21,863 bases of DNA from an uncultured Flavobacteriaceae bacterium (GTDB lineage Bacteria; Bacteroidota; Bacteroidia; Flavobacteriales; Flavobacteriaceae): assembly GCA_947311815.1 (NCBI GenBank), contig CAMZMA010000106.1, positions 1 to 21,863 on the forward strand. The letters are read 5' to 3'. Made by a program: the position numbers and the translations under genes. Positions 1-6,260 of the stretch are shown in pieces (the first letter of the stretch is position 1; the number at the start of each line of letters is the position of its first letter). The notes below the pieces were generated by a model. It had not been told where the DNA came from. It saw only the letters and a list, made by a program, of their open reading frames with translations, and made no database searches.

Positions 1-977
1 AACACACTTGGCATTTCTATTTTAGATAATGATGCATGTACAGGACTGTGATGCCCTTCAGAATCATCACCTTCTTCATCAACAACATGCGAAATACTAA
101 ATTGTGATCTACTATAAATTTCTGCAAAAACACCCACAATAGATAATGACAACATCATCCCTACATAAGGCGGTAAATGTGTGATGGTTTTAAAAAGAGG
201 TACAAACAAAATTGCTCCTAAACCTAGATATAACATTTTTGCTGAATGCTCATTTGCAGGCCCTTCAATTTCGTTCGGATCTACATCAATATCGCCTTGA
301 AAAACTTTTTTTCTTGAAGCAATAAATGTAGGAACTAATGCGCATAAAATAGAGGGTATTAATAAGTGTTCTATCAATTTATCGGCTGTTACTTTTCCGC
401 CAATCCAAAGCATTGTTGTGGTTACATCTCCAATAGGAGAAAAGGCTCCACCTGCATTGGCAGCTATAATAATTAAACCCGCAAACCACAAACGTGTATT
501 TCTATCTTTAATAATTTTTTGCAAAATAGAAATCAACACAATAGTTGCTGTTAAGTTGTCTATAATTGCTGATAAAACAAATGCCAATGCAACAAAAATC
601 CATAATAATTTTTTCTTCTTTTTTGTTTTTATATAGCTTTTAAAGGTGGAAAATCCGTCAAAATAATCAATCATTTCTACAATCGTCATCGCTCCTAAAA
701 GAAAGAATAGTATTTCTGCTGTTTTCCCTAAATGATGTAACAAAGTTTCTTCTAACAAATGATGTTTTTCTTCGCTAGTAAATTCTTTAAATCCATCAAT
801 TAAATGATGTGATGCAGAATCAAACCAATTAGGATACCCTTCTATACCAAAAGCCACTAATGCCCACAAAATCCCCATCATAGCAAGTGCAGGTATTAAT
901 TTATCTAGTTTTAAATTATGTTCTAATGCAATGGCTAAATAACCAAGTACAAAAATGATAATGATAAGAGTTTCCAT
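1..977 (-). CDS. nhaD: NhaD-family Na+/H+ antiporter, N-terminal 325 residues (runs off left edge)
   Basis: This is an inner-membrane sodium/proton antiporter of the ion-transporter superfamily. Reading the minus strand from the ATG at 977-975 gives 325 uninterrupted residues with no stop before the window edge, so the C-terminal part is missing. The protein starts METLIIIIFVLGYLAIALEH, a first membrane segment, followed by several more hydrophobic segments. Around residues 174-192 lies the conserved NAGGAFSPIGDVTTTMLWI stretch, and IDNLTATIV lies near 139-147; both are typical of NhaD. A hydrophilic, acidic and His-containing loop (about residues 299-318) precedes the break. The start is 21 bases beyond the stop of the upstream dehydrogenase gene, so the two are probably co-transcribed from the promoter at 2359-2389. 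No Shine-Dalgarno sequence is seen, which is normal in this phylum. The family assignment is firm; ion specificity is inferred from the family. Confidence 0.9.
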   Translation of the reverse strand, partial: METLIIIIFVLGYLAIALEHNLKLDKLIPALAMMGILWALVAFGIEGYPNWFDSASHHLIDGFKEFTSEEKHHLLEETLLHHLGKTAEILFFLLGAMTIVEMIDYFDGFSTFKSYIKTKKKKKLLWIFVALAFVLSAIIDNLTATIVLISILQKIIKDRNTRLWFAGLIIIAANAGGAFSPIGDVTTTMLWIGGKVTADKLIEHLLIPSILCALVPTFIASRKKVFQGDIDVDPNEIEGPANEHSAKMLYLGLGAILFVPLFKTITHLPPYVGMMLSLSIVGVFAEIYSRSQFSISHVVDEEGDDSEGHHSPVHASLSKIEMPSV

Positions 978-998
978 AATACTATTGTGAATTTAAGT

Positions 999-2231
999 TT
1001 AAATTAGTTTTTTTAAGGCGATTTCAAAAGCAGTTTTACAAATATCGGTTTTATTTGGATTTAAATCGTAAATATGTTGAATGGCTTTTTTTATGATATT
1101 AGAAGTATCGTCAAAAATAGCTTTGTCTTGCATAGGTAAGTCTATTTTAGATTCCATAAAATAGGCAAAAACCCTAGCAATACCACAGTTTGATACAAAA
1201 TCTGGCAACAAACTTACTTGCTGATCGGTATATTCCATAATAGGCCCAAAGAAAATTTCTTTGTCAGCAAATGGTACATTAGCTCCTGGAGAAATCACTT
1301 CTAAACCCGTTGCAATCATTTGTGTAATTTGCTCTTTGGTAATTAATCGTGAGGCTGCTGCAGGTATAAAAATTTCTGTAGGCAGTTTCCAAATACGTTC
1401 GTTCATTTCATCAAACGGAATCATATTTTCTGCCACCAAAGTATTTCCGTCTTTATTTCTAAAGAGCTCTTTCATTTCTTCGAGTGTAAATCCGTCTTCA
1501 TTAATTACACCTCCAACTCGGTCAATAATTCCGACTACCTTTGCGCCCAATTGTGTTAAATAATAGGCAGCACCTGATGCTACATTGCCAAAACCTTGTA
1601 CAATGGCTCGTTTTCCTTCTATACTTCCGCCAAAAATATCGTAATAATGTTTTACAGCTTCTACCACTCCGTAGCCTGTTAACATATCGGCAACCGTATA
1701 TTTTTTTGATAAATCTGGTGTATAAGCTTCGTTTTCTAACACTTTAATTACGCCCATTCTTAACTGACCAATTCTATTGATTTTATCTGCTTCGGATGGT
1801 TTAAAATGCCCGTTAAAAATACCTTCTTGCGGATGCCACACACCACAACTTTCGGTAATCGGAATAACATCATGTATTTCATCTACATTCAAATCTCCTC
1901 CTGTACCGTAATAATGTTTTAACAACGGTGTAACCGCTTTATACCAACGCTCTAAAACGCCTTTTTTTCGTGGATCTTGTGGATCAAAATTTATCCCAGA
2001 TTTCGCACCTCCAATAGCAGGTCCAGAAACAGTAAACTTTACTTCCATGGTTTTTGCTAATGACAATACCTCGTTCATATCTAAACCCTTACGCATCCTT
2101 GTTCCGCCACCTGCAGCTCCTCCTCTAAGCGAGTTAATTACTGTCCATCCTTCTGCTTCGGTTTCTTGATCTTTCCAATGAAAAACGATTTCTGGTTGTT
2201 TGTTTTCGTATTTTTTTAATAATTCTTTCAT
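999..2231 (-). CDS. Glu/Leu/Phe/Val dehydrogenase family protein (410 aa)
   Basis: This is a cytosolic NAD(P)-dependent amino-acid dehydrogenase that reversibly deaminates an amino acid to a 2-oxo acid plus ammonium. The N-terminal dimerisation/catalytic domain has a glycine-rich GGAAGGGTRM stretch (residues 37-46), the catalytic lysine in GPAIGGAKSG (K77), and a candidate catalytic aspartate in GTGGDLN (D113). The Rossmann domain starts near residue 200, with the nucleotide loop GFGNVASG at 213-220. The conserved SNCGIARV follows at 347-354. Length is normal for the family. The GGTRM-type loop resembles leucine/phenylalanine dehydrogenases as well as glutamate dehydrogenases, so the substrate cannot be fixed by reading alone; glutamate is a reasonable guess. 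The gene is first in a two-gene unit with nhaD and has a good promoter about 120 bases upstream. Confidence 0.92.
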   Translation of the reverse strand: MKELLKKYENKQPEIVFHWKDQETEAEGWTVINSLRGGAAGGGTRMRKGLDMNEVLSLAKTMEVKFTVSGPAIGGAKSGINFDPQDPRKKGVLERWYKAVTPLLKHYYGTGGDLNVDEIHDVIPITESCGVWHPQEGIFNGHFKPSEADKINRIGQLRMGVIKVLENEAYTPDLSKKYTVADMLTGYGVVEAVKHYYDIFGGSIEGKRAIVQGFGNVASGAAYYLTQLGAKVVGIIDRVGGVINEDGFTLEEMKELFRNKDGNTLVAENMIPFDEMNERIWKLPTEIFIPAAASRLITKEQITQMIATGLEVISPGANVPFADKEIFFGPIMEYTDQQVSLLPDFVSNCGIARVFAYFMESKIDLPMQDKAIFDDTSNIIKKAIQHIYDLNPNKTDICKTAFEIALKKLI

Positions 2232-2358
2232 AATTTCTTTAAAATAAATTTATACAATGCTTTTACTACTTTTCCTCTTTACTCCATCTAAAAAAAGCTA
2301 CAACTGATTCATTCTATAAATTGATTTTAATACTAATTATTATTTACTATGCGAAACA

Positions 2359-2389
2359 CAAACTTACAGTAAAAAAATGATTGTTCAAA
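2359..2389 (-). promoter_or_regulatory. Promoter for the dehydrogenase-nhaD unit
   Basis: Read on the minus strand this is TTTG (2389-2386), a 19-base spacer, then TAAGTTTG (2366-2359). That is an exact match to the Bacteroidota primary-sigma consensus TTTG-N19-TAnnTTTG. The implied transcription start is near 2353, giving a leader of about 120 bases before the ATG at 2231. I saw no clear riboswitch fold in that leader. Confidence 0.72.
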
Positions 2390-2405
2390 TTTTTTGATTT
2401 AATTT

Positions 2406-3464
2406 CTACGGATGAAAAATAACTCCAGACGAATGATCGTTACTTGCACCTGTGACACTTTTTAAACAGTTTACCTGATTATCAACGCGTAACAATCCTA
2501 AAAAGGCAAAAATTAAGGCCTCTTTATAATCTATAATTTCTCTTTCTTGAATTTTAATATCGATTTTTGAATAATACGAAATCCTTTCCATCAAAAAAGA
2601 ATTAAAAACACCTCCGCCCGTAATTAAAACCGCATTGTTTTTATAAATTATTTCGCCTATTTTACTAGCGGCGTGTTCTACAAAAGTGCATAAAATAGTA
2701 GAAATATTATTTTCATATGCATCAATCAAAGGAAGAATAACTTCTTGCACCCATTCTAATCCTAAAGATTTTGGAGGCGCTGTTTTATAAAAATCTAAAT
2801 TGTTTAATTTTTCTAAAAGTTCTTTATTTACAAGTCCTTTTTTTGCAATTTCACCTTTATCATCATAAGAAAAACCTAACTTGTTTACATAATAATTGAG
2901 TACAATATTGGTAGGACAAATATCAAAAGCAATTCGTTTTTCGCCTTTTTTATAAGACACATTGGCAAAACCACCGAGATTTACGCAGTAATCATAATTA
3001 GCAAACAACAATTCATCGCCAATTGGCACTAAAGGAGCACCTTGACCACCCAACTTCACATCTTGTGTTCTAAAATCGCACACTACTTTTTGCTTTGTTA
3101 ATGTAGCAATTTCTTGCCCGTTTCCTATTTGTAAAGTAATTCCGTTTTCTGGTTGATGAAAAACAGTATGCCCATGAGAGGCAATAAAATCGATTTTTTT
3201 GATGGAATTTTCATCGATAAAATCATTAATAACACCACCTAACAACTTTCCGTAATTGCTATCTAGGGCTTGTAACTTATCATCAGAAAAAGAAATAGCC
3301 TGTTGTAAATCATGTTTCCAATCATCTGAATACGAAATGGTTTTGGCGGCTAAAATTTTAAAATCAGCATACTTTTCTTTATTAAACCGAACGTGTACCA
3401 AATCAATTCCATCTAACGATGTTCCTGACATCAAACCAATACAATATGTAAAATCATCTTTCAT
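2406..3464 (-). CDS. anmK: Anhydro-N-acetylmuramic acid kinase AnmK (352 aa)
   Basis: This cytosolic kinase hydrolyses the 1,6-anhydro bond of anhydro-N-acetylmuramic acid and phosphorylates it to MurNAc-6-phosphate, returning cell-wall turnover sugar to metabolism. The start has the signature YCIGLMSGTSLDGID (residues 7-21), the ATP-binding P-loop of the family. Further motifs are SHGHTVFHQP (96-105), GQGAPLVP (140-147), VNLGGFANVS (161-170), a catalytic aspartate candidate at D181 in FDICPTN, and the second nucleotide motif ITGGGVFNSF (281-290). Length is slightly short of the E. coli enzyme but normal for flavobacteria. It diverges from the acyl-CoA dehydrogenase gene across an 89-base gap. 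I found no good TAnnTTTG box for it on the minus strand, nor a convincing terminator after it. Confidence 0.95.
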   Translation of the reverse strand: MKDDFTYCIGLMSGTSLDGIDLVHVRFNKEKYADFKILAAKTISYSDDWKHDLQQAISFSDDKLQALDSNYGKLLGGVINDFIDENSIKKIDFIASHGHTVFHQPENGITLQIGNGQEIATLTKQKVVCDFRTQDVKLGGQGAPLVPIGDELLFANYDYCVNLGGFANVSYKKGEKRIAFDICPTNIVLNYYVNKLGFSYDDKGEIAKKGLVNKELLEKLNNLDFYKTAPPKSLGLEWVQEVILPLIDAYENNISTILCTFVEHAASKIGEIIYKNNAVLITGGGVFNSFLMERISYYSKIDIKIQEREIIDYKEALIFAFLGLLRVDNQVNCLKSVTGASNDHSSGVIFHP

Positions 3465-3484
3465 ATCCGTAAAAATAGAAAAAC

Positions 3485-3519
3485 TTTGTTAAAAATTTGC
3501 TATTAAAAAGGTATATTTG
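3485..3519 (+). promoter_or_regulatory. Promoter for the acyl-CoA dehydrogenase gene
   Basis: TTTG (3485-3488) and TATATTTG (3512-3519) are separated by 23 bases, within the spacing range reported for flavobacterial promoters. A second TTTG at 3496-3499 is too close to serve. The expected transcription start is near 3525, about 30 bases before the ATG at 3554. Confidence 0.6.
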
Positions 3520-3553
3520 TGCAAAAAATTTACGAATACAATAATTTATAGAT

Positions 3554-4696
3554 ATGGATTTTAACCTTACAGAAGAACACATCATGATTCGTGATGCCGC
3601 AAGAGATTTTGCGCAAAACGAATTATTACCAGGAGTGATAGAAAGAGATGAAAAACAAGAATTTCCTGCAGCACAAATCAAAAAAATGGGAGAACTCGGT
3701 TTTTTAGGAATGATGGTTGACCCCAAATATGGCGGTGGCGGAATGGATGCCATTTCTTACGTGTTAGCAATGGAAGAAATCTCTAAAATAGATGCTTCTG
3801 CCTCTGTTGTCATGTCTGTAAACAACTCTTTAGTTTGCTGGGGATTAGAAACTTTTGGCACAGAAGCTCAAAAAGAAAAATACTTAACAAAATTGGCTAC
3901 TGGCGAAATTATTGGTGCGTTTTGTTTGTCTGAACCCGAAGCTGGATCTGACGCAACATCACAAAAAACAACGGCTATAGACAAAGGCGATCACTATATT
4001 TTAAACGGAACAAAAAACTGGATTACTAACGGAAATAACGCAAGTGTTTACATTGTAATTGCACAAACCGATGTAGAAAAAGGGCATAGAGGAATCAATG
4101 CTTTAATTGTAGAAAAAGGTGCTGAAGGTTTTGTGGTAGGACCTAAAGAAAATAAACTAGGTATTAGAGGTTCTGATACACATTCTCTTATTTTTAATGA
4201 TGTAAAAGTGCCGAAAGAAAACAGAATTGGCGAAGACGGATTTGGCTTTAAATTCGCCATGAAAACATTAGGTGGCGGTCGTATTGGTATTGCATCTCAA
4301 GCCTTAGGAATTGCCTCTGGAGCTTATGAATTAGCACTAGCATATTCTAAAGTTCGTAAAGCATTTGGTACCGAAATCTGCAATCATCAAACCATTGCTT
4401 TTAAATTGGCAGATATGGCCACAAGTATTGAAGCGGCTCGTCATTTATGTATGAAAGCTGCCTGGGACAAAGACAATCATAATGATTATACAAAATCTGG
4501 TGCCATGGCAAAATTATATGCGTCGCAAGTTGCTATGGATGTAACGGTAGAAGCAGTACAAATTCACGGTGGTAATGGTTTTGTAAAAGATTATCACGTA
4601 GAGCGTTTAATGCGTGATGCAAAAATTACTCAGATTTACGAAGGCACTTCAGAAATTCAAAAAATGGTAATTTCTCGTAGTGTTATTAGAGGATAA
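3554..4696 (+). CDS. Acyl-CoA dehydrogenase (380 aa)
   Basis: This FAD-dependent enzyme oxidises an acyl-CoA at the alpha-beta bond, passing electrons to electron-transfer flavoprotein. Length and layout match short-chain/branched-chain acyl-CoA dehydrogenases. There is an N-terminal helical domain (about 1-118), then a middle beta domain with CLSEPEAGSDATS (124-136) and NWITNG (155-160). The C-terminal helical domain ends in QIYEGTSEIQ, where E363 is the expected catalytic base. The position of that glutamate in the C-terminal motif favours short-chain-type enzymes over isovaleryl/long-chain types, but the exact chain length is not readable. The gene is monocistronic: it has its own promoter at 3485-3519 and an intrinsic terminator 24 bases after the stop. 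Confidence 0.95.
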   Translation: MDFNLTEEHIMIRDAARDFAQNELLPGVIERDEKQEFPAAQIKKMGELGFLGMMVDPKYGGGGMDAISYVLAMEEISKIDASASVVMSVNNSLVCWGLETFGTEAQKEKYLTKLATGEIIGAFCLSEPEAGSDATSQKTTAIDKGDHYILNGTKNWITNGNNASVYIVIAQTDVEKGHRGINALIVEKGAEGFVVGPKENKLGIRGSDTHSLIFNDVKVPKENRIGEDGFGFKFAMKTLGGGRIGIASQALGIASGAYELALAYSKVRKAFGTEICNHQTIAFKLADMATSIEAARHLCMKAAWDKDNHNDYTKSGAMAKLYASQVAMDVTVEAVQIHGGNGFVKDYHVERLMRDAKITQIYEGTSEIQKMVISRSVIRG

Positions 4697-4719
4697 AAAT
4701 TCTAAAACATGATTTATAC

Positions 4720-4754
4720 AAATCCATCTTTTTTAGTAAAGGTGGATTTTTTTT
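4720..4754 (+). terminator. Rho-independent terminator after the acyl-CoA dehydrogenase gene
   Basis: The left arm AAATCCATC (4720-4728) pairs with GGTGGATTT (4741-4749), giving a 9-base-pair stem with one G-U pair. It runs into eight Ts (4747-4754). There is no T-run on the opposite strand, so it works one way only. Confidence 0.82.
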
Positions 4755-4812
4755 GAGGCGTAACCCAAGAGTTAAGCATTATACAAAAACAAATTTTGAA
4801 TTTGAACTAGAA

Positions 4813-4971
4813 TTATTTATCATTAAAAAAAACTGCTGCAATCGCAAAAAAACCAACTCCTGTAATAATAGGTGGTAACATTAATTTAGGAGCGTAAAAT
4901 CCTCCGATATAAATCATAGCAATTCCTAATAAAACTAAAATAATTGCAGCTACTTTTTTGGTTGAATTCAT
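4813..4971 (-). CDS. Small two-segment membrane protein (52 aa), function unknown
   Basis: A short open frame on the minus strand starts at the ATG 4971-4969 and ends with TAA. It begins MNSTKKVAAIILVLLGIAMI, with a positively charged start leading into a hydrophobic helix (about residues 7-23). A short turn with GGFYAPKLMLPP follows, then a second hydrophobic stretch (about 34-49), and the protein ends NDK. The pattern suggests a hairpin inner-membrane protein. It lies 56 bases after the end of the pseudouridine synthase gene on the same strand, so it may be co-transcribed with it. No recognisable domain is seen. Similar tiny hydrophobic proteins are common in flavobacteria, but no function is inferred. 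A coherent membrane pattern with clean start and stop supports it being real. Confidence 0.7.
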   Translation of the reverse strand: MNSTKKVAAIILVLLGIAMIYIGGFYAPKLMLPPIITGVGFFAIAAVFFNDK

Positions 4972-5027
4972 GGTATAAAATTTACGTTAATAATTACTAT
5001 GTCGTAAGGTAGTAAAAAAACTAACAA

Positions 5028-5813
5028 CTACATCTTTAGAAAATCAATATCAAACAATTGCAAACCAGAAGCGGCGGCAATATGTCGTAAAAAAGAGATG
5101 TCATTTCCTTCTATTAAAGAAGATTTAATAAAATCTAAATCTTTTTCTCCTCTACCCACATCAATTAAAGCCCCCATCATTAAACGAATTTGATTTCTTA
5201 AAAACCCTTTTCCTTTTACAATCAATACATAACTTTCTTTCGGAAAGAAACTTGCCGTTAAATCGGTGTTCTTTTGTAAAATACAGCTATTTACTTTTCG
5301 ATGTAAAATGGTTTTTTCGGTTGGTTTTGTACAGTAATGAGCAAAATAATGTTCTCCTTCAAATAACAAAGCGGCAGTTTTCATCAAATCAATATCCAAA
5401 TCATCTTGAAAACCCACAATAAAAGGAGCTGCAAACGGATGGTTTTTCTCACCAAACGAAAAATAATAGCGATATTCCTTTACTTTTGGGTGCTGAATAA
5501 TATTAAATTTCTCACCAACTTCTTCAATACTTTTTACTCTAATATCAGCAGGAGAATTTAAATTAAAGGATGCTAAAAAATCGTTAAAATCTACTTTTTT
5601 ATCAATAAAAAGCTGAAAAGCATACATTTCTGCCGAAACTTTTGCATCTGTTCTTCCTGCGCCAATTGATTTAAACCGAATTCCTTTAAACACAAATTTT
5701 AACGTTTTATCTAAAATAAAATGAACTGTTTTTACATCAGGTTGTTTTTGCCATCCGTGAAAACGAAAGCCTAAAAACTGGATTTTTACTAAATAGGTAA
5801 ATTGATAACTCAT
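5028..5813 (-). CDS. TruA-family tRNA pseudouridine synthase, divergent paralogue (261 aa)
   Basis: This is a cytosolic enzyme predicted to convert uridine to pseudouridine in tRNA. Family marks are FLGFRFHGWQKQ (residues 13-24), GAGRTDAKVSA (51-61) with the catalytic aspartate D56, and KGFLRNQIRLMMGALIDVG near the C-terminus. Ordinary bacterial TruA reads GAGRTDxGVHA; here the G and H of that motif are replaced (AKVSA). The N-terminal YxGxxFxGWQ motif is also altered. Bacteroidota often carry a second TruA-like protein of this kind, so I call this the family, not confidently the classical position 38-40 enzyme. A TAnnTTTG box lies so close to the ATG that its transcript would be nearly leaderless. 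A small membrane-protein gene follows downstream on the same strand. Confidence 0.85.
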   Translation of the reverse strand: MSYQFTYLVKIQFLGFRFHGWQKQPDVKTVHFILDKTLKFVFKGIRFKSIGAGRTDAKVSAEMYAFQLFIDKKVDFNDFLASFNLNSPADIRVKSIEEVGEKFNIIQHPKVKEYRYYFSFGEKNHPFAAPFIVGFQDDLDIDLMKTAALLFEGEHYFAHYCTKPTEKTILHRKVNSCILQKNTDLTASFFPKESYVLIVKGKGFLRNQIRLMMGALIDVGRGEKDLDFIKSSLIEGNDISFLRHIAAASGLQLFDIDFLKM

Positions 5814-5817
5814 ACAT

Positions 5818-5825
5818 CAAAATTA
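5818..5825 (-). promoter_or_regulatory. Promoter -7 box directly before the TruA-family gene
   Basis: The plus strand reads CAAAATTA, which is TAATTTTG on the minus strand and fits TAnnTTTG. It ends 4 bases before the ATG at 5813-5811, so the transcript would have almost no leader. No TTG is found at the usual distance upstream, so the call rests on the -7 box alone. Confidence 0.35.
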
Positions 5826-5837
5826 CAACAAGATTCG

Positions 5838-6115
5838 ATGCGAAAAAAACGTATGAAAAATATTTTTTTTACTTTACTTATAGCAATAAGTATTACTTTG
5901 TACGGACAAGAAAAAAACATTTTATCTTATGAAAAAGGAGAAACAAATGTAGTTGCCATTTTAACTTATAGACCAAGAGCAAATGCATATACAGGTGGTT
6001 TTGACCTGACAGATTCTTTCTTGGTATTAATGCAGTTTACTCAAATGACGAAAATACAGAATACAAAGTAATTGCTCTTTATTTTCAAAACACCTTTTCT
6101 AAATTACAAGTTTAA
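5838..6115 (+). pseudogene. Small secreted protein gene broken by a frameshift
   Basis: From the ATG at 5838 (or 5853) the frame encodes MRKKRMKNIFFTLLIAISIT and then LYGQ, a clear signal peptide. It continues with a short hydrophilic domain (EKNILSYEKGETNVVAILTY) but ends at a stop at 6069-6071 after an unconvincing tail. From about 6014, the frame one base earlier reads GINAVYSNDENTEYKVIALY and then FQNTFSKLQV, with a stop at 6113-6115. That reads as the natural continuation. Loss of one base near 6015-6023, in the T-rich TCTTTCTTGG, would explain the switch. The repaired protein would be about 90 residues, probably exported. I do not recognise the family. It starts 24 bases from the divergent TruA-family start. 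A recent mutation or a sequencing error are both possible. Confidence 0.6.
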
Positions 6116-6149
6116 ATTCACAATTTAAATCTAGTATTTTTATTGATAA

Positions 6150-6193
6150 TATAAAAAATGTAATAAATTTTTAAATTCATTGCATTTTTTATA
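6150..6193. repeat. 15-base-pair inverted repeat upstream of gltB
   Basis: TATAAAAAATGTAAT (6150-6164) pairs with ATTGCATTTTTTATA (6179-6193) over 15 positions with one G-U pair and a 14-base loop. It lies after the broken secreted-protein gene and just upstream of the likely gltB promoter. It could be an AT-rich terminator or an operator. Its low GC content and the lack of a clean T-tail make a terminator uncertain. Confidence 0.5.
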
Positions 6194-6222
6194 CTTAATT
6201 TCTTTAAACGTTAAAAATAATA

Positions 6223-6230
6223 TAACTTTA
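6223..6230 (+). promoter_or_regulatory. Possible gltB promoter -7 box
   Basis: TAACTTTA matches seven of the eight positions of the TAnnTTTG pattern (last G replaced by A) and lies 30 bases before the gltB ATG. No clear upstream TTG is seen, so this is a weak promoter or one needing an activator. Confidence 0.35.
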
Positions 6231-6260
6231 CAGTGATTTTAATAGATTTAATTCAATTTT

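Noticed and set aside
418..636. Plus-strand open frame of 72 codons opposite the antiporter gene
   Set aside because: It is the antisense shadow of the nhaD coding frame, which has clear family motifs; the product resembles nothing.
1261..1747. Two plus-strand open frames opposite the dehydrogenase gene
   Set aside because: Antisense shadows of a fully supported coding sequence, with no promoter or meaningful protein features.
3256..3753. Open frames on both strands across the anmK/acyl-CoA dehydrogenase divergent region
   Set aside because: They overlap the strongly supported genes and their composition is that of reverse-frame reading; the minus-strand one would run through the promoter region into the acyl-CoA dehydrogenase gene.
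6014..6071. Programmed ribosomal frameshift in the small secreted-protein gene
   Set aside because: There is no X-XXY-YYZ slippery heptamer with a following structure; a one-base deletion or sequencing error is simpler.
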